A stretch of 6,059 nucleotides of DNA from Erythrobacter sp. (GTDB lineage: Bacteria; Pseudomonadota; Alphaproteobacteria; Sphingomonadales; Sphingomonadaceae): NCBI GenBank assembly GCA_013214365.1, contig JABSPI010000255.1:1-6059 (forward strand), given 5' to 3'. This document shows positions 5,898 through 6,059 of the stretch, one piece after another; position 1 is the first letter of the stretch; each line of letters starts with the position of its first letter. The notes below the pieces were generated by a model that saw only the letters and a list, made by a program, of their open reading frames with translations, had not been told where the DNA came from and ran no database searches. A program made the position numbers and the translations under genes.

Positions 5898-6059
5898 TTA
5901 CTGATCGCTCATAAACTGGCGCCGCGCCACGATCGCCATTTCATCCAGCTTGGCGCGGATGTCGGCTTCGCTGACATCGCTGTCCGCCGCGGTCAGATCG
6001 CCCAGCAATTTGCGGATCACATCTTCATCGCCTGCTTCTTCGAAATCGGCCTGGACCAC
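5898..6059 (-). CDS. DUF1476 protein, C-terminal part (F1-ATPase zeta-subunit family)
   Basis: The frame enters the window at 6059 and ends at TAA (5898-5900), giving the last 53 residues of a protein normally about 100-110 long. VVQADFEEAGDEDVIRKLLGDL followed by SEADIRAKLDEMAIVARRQF is the characteristic end of DUF1476 proteins. In Paracoccus denitrificans the member of this family is the zeta subunit, which inhibits ATP hydrolysis by the F1Fo-ATP synthase through its N-terminus. That N-terminus lies outside the window, so inhibitory function cannot be judged. Many alphaproteobacterial homologues outside Paracoccus are only weak inhibitors. The gene lies 31 bp upstream of the bolA-family gene on the same strand and is the first visible member of this operon. 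Confidence 0.88.
   Translation of the reverse strand: MVQADFEEAGDEDVIRKLLGDLTAADSDVSEADIRAKLDEMAIVARRQFMSDQ

Overview
The window looks like chromosomal DNA from an alphaproteobacterium, most probably a sphingomonad (Sphingomonadales, Erythrobacteraceae-like). I infer this from the roughly 60% GC content, the style of the proteins (for example the C-terminal tail of the polyphosphate kinase) and the gene neighbourhood DUF1476 - bolA - monothiol glutaredoxin. No taxonomic search was possible.

Layout. Positions 1-2885 (+ strand) hold the polyphosphate pair: the last 442 codons of ppk1, coupled by an ATGA overlap to a complete ppx/gppA-type exopolyphosphatase gene. Converging on it, on the minus strand (2904-3776), is a YhhQ-type queuosine-precursor transporter. 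It is flanked by an exact 13-bp direct repeat. A tRNA-Arg(UCU) gene with encoded CCA lies divergently at 3847-3923. It is followed by a GC-rich, hairpin-dense spacer (3924-4090). On the minus strand from 4867 down to 4091 is a NUDIX hydrolase of the NUDT19/RP2p type, with about 20 extra residues inside its Nudix box. A 390-bp gene-free region (4868-5257) follows. At the right end, all on the minus strand, are the 3' end of a DUF1476 (F1-ATPase zeta-subunit family) gene, a bolA-family gene and a CGFS monothiol glutaredoxin gene, closely spaced as one probable operon.

How the genes work together. PPK1 makes and PPX degrades polyphosphate, so one transcript sets polyP turnover. The BolA protein and the CGFS glutaredoxin are known partners that bind a shared [2Fe-2S] cluster. 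The other genes look like independent housekeeping functions.

Most interesting signal. The 390-bp spacer contains three consecutive stem-loops on the + strand (6, 12 and 14 bp), the last being a strong intrinsic terminator. Upstream is a sequence with the GG-N10-GC spacing and most of the consensus of a sigma-54 promoter. Its predicted +1 falls on the first base of the first stem-loop. This would give an undescribed small RNA of about 107 nt. It is a hypothesis from sequence alone, and the terminator also serves the bolA-grx operon on the other strand. Otherwise the window is ordinary conserved chromosome.
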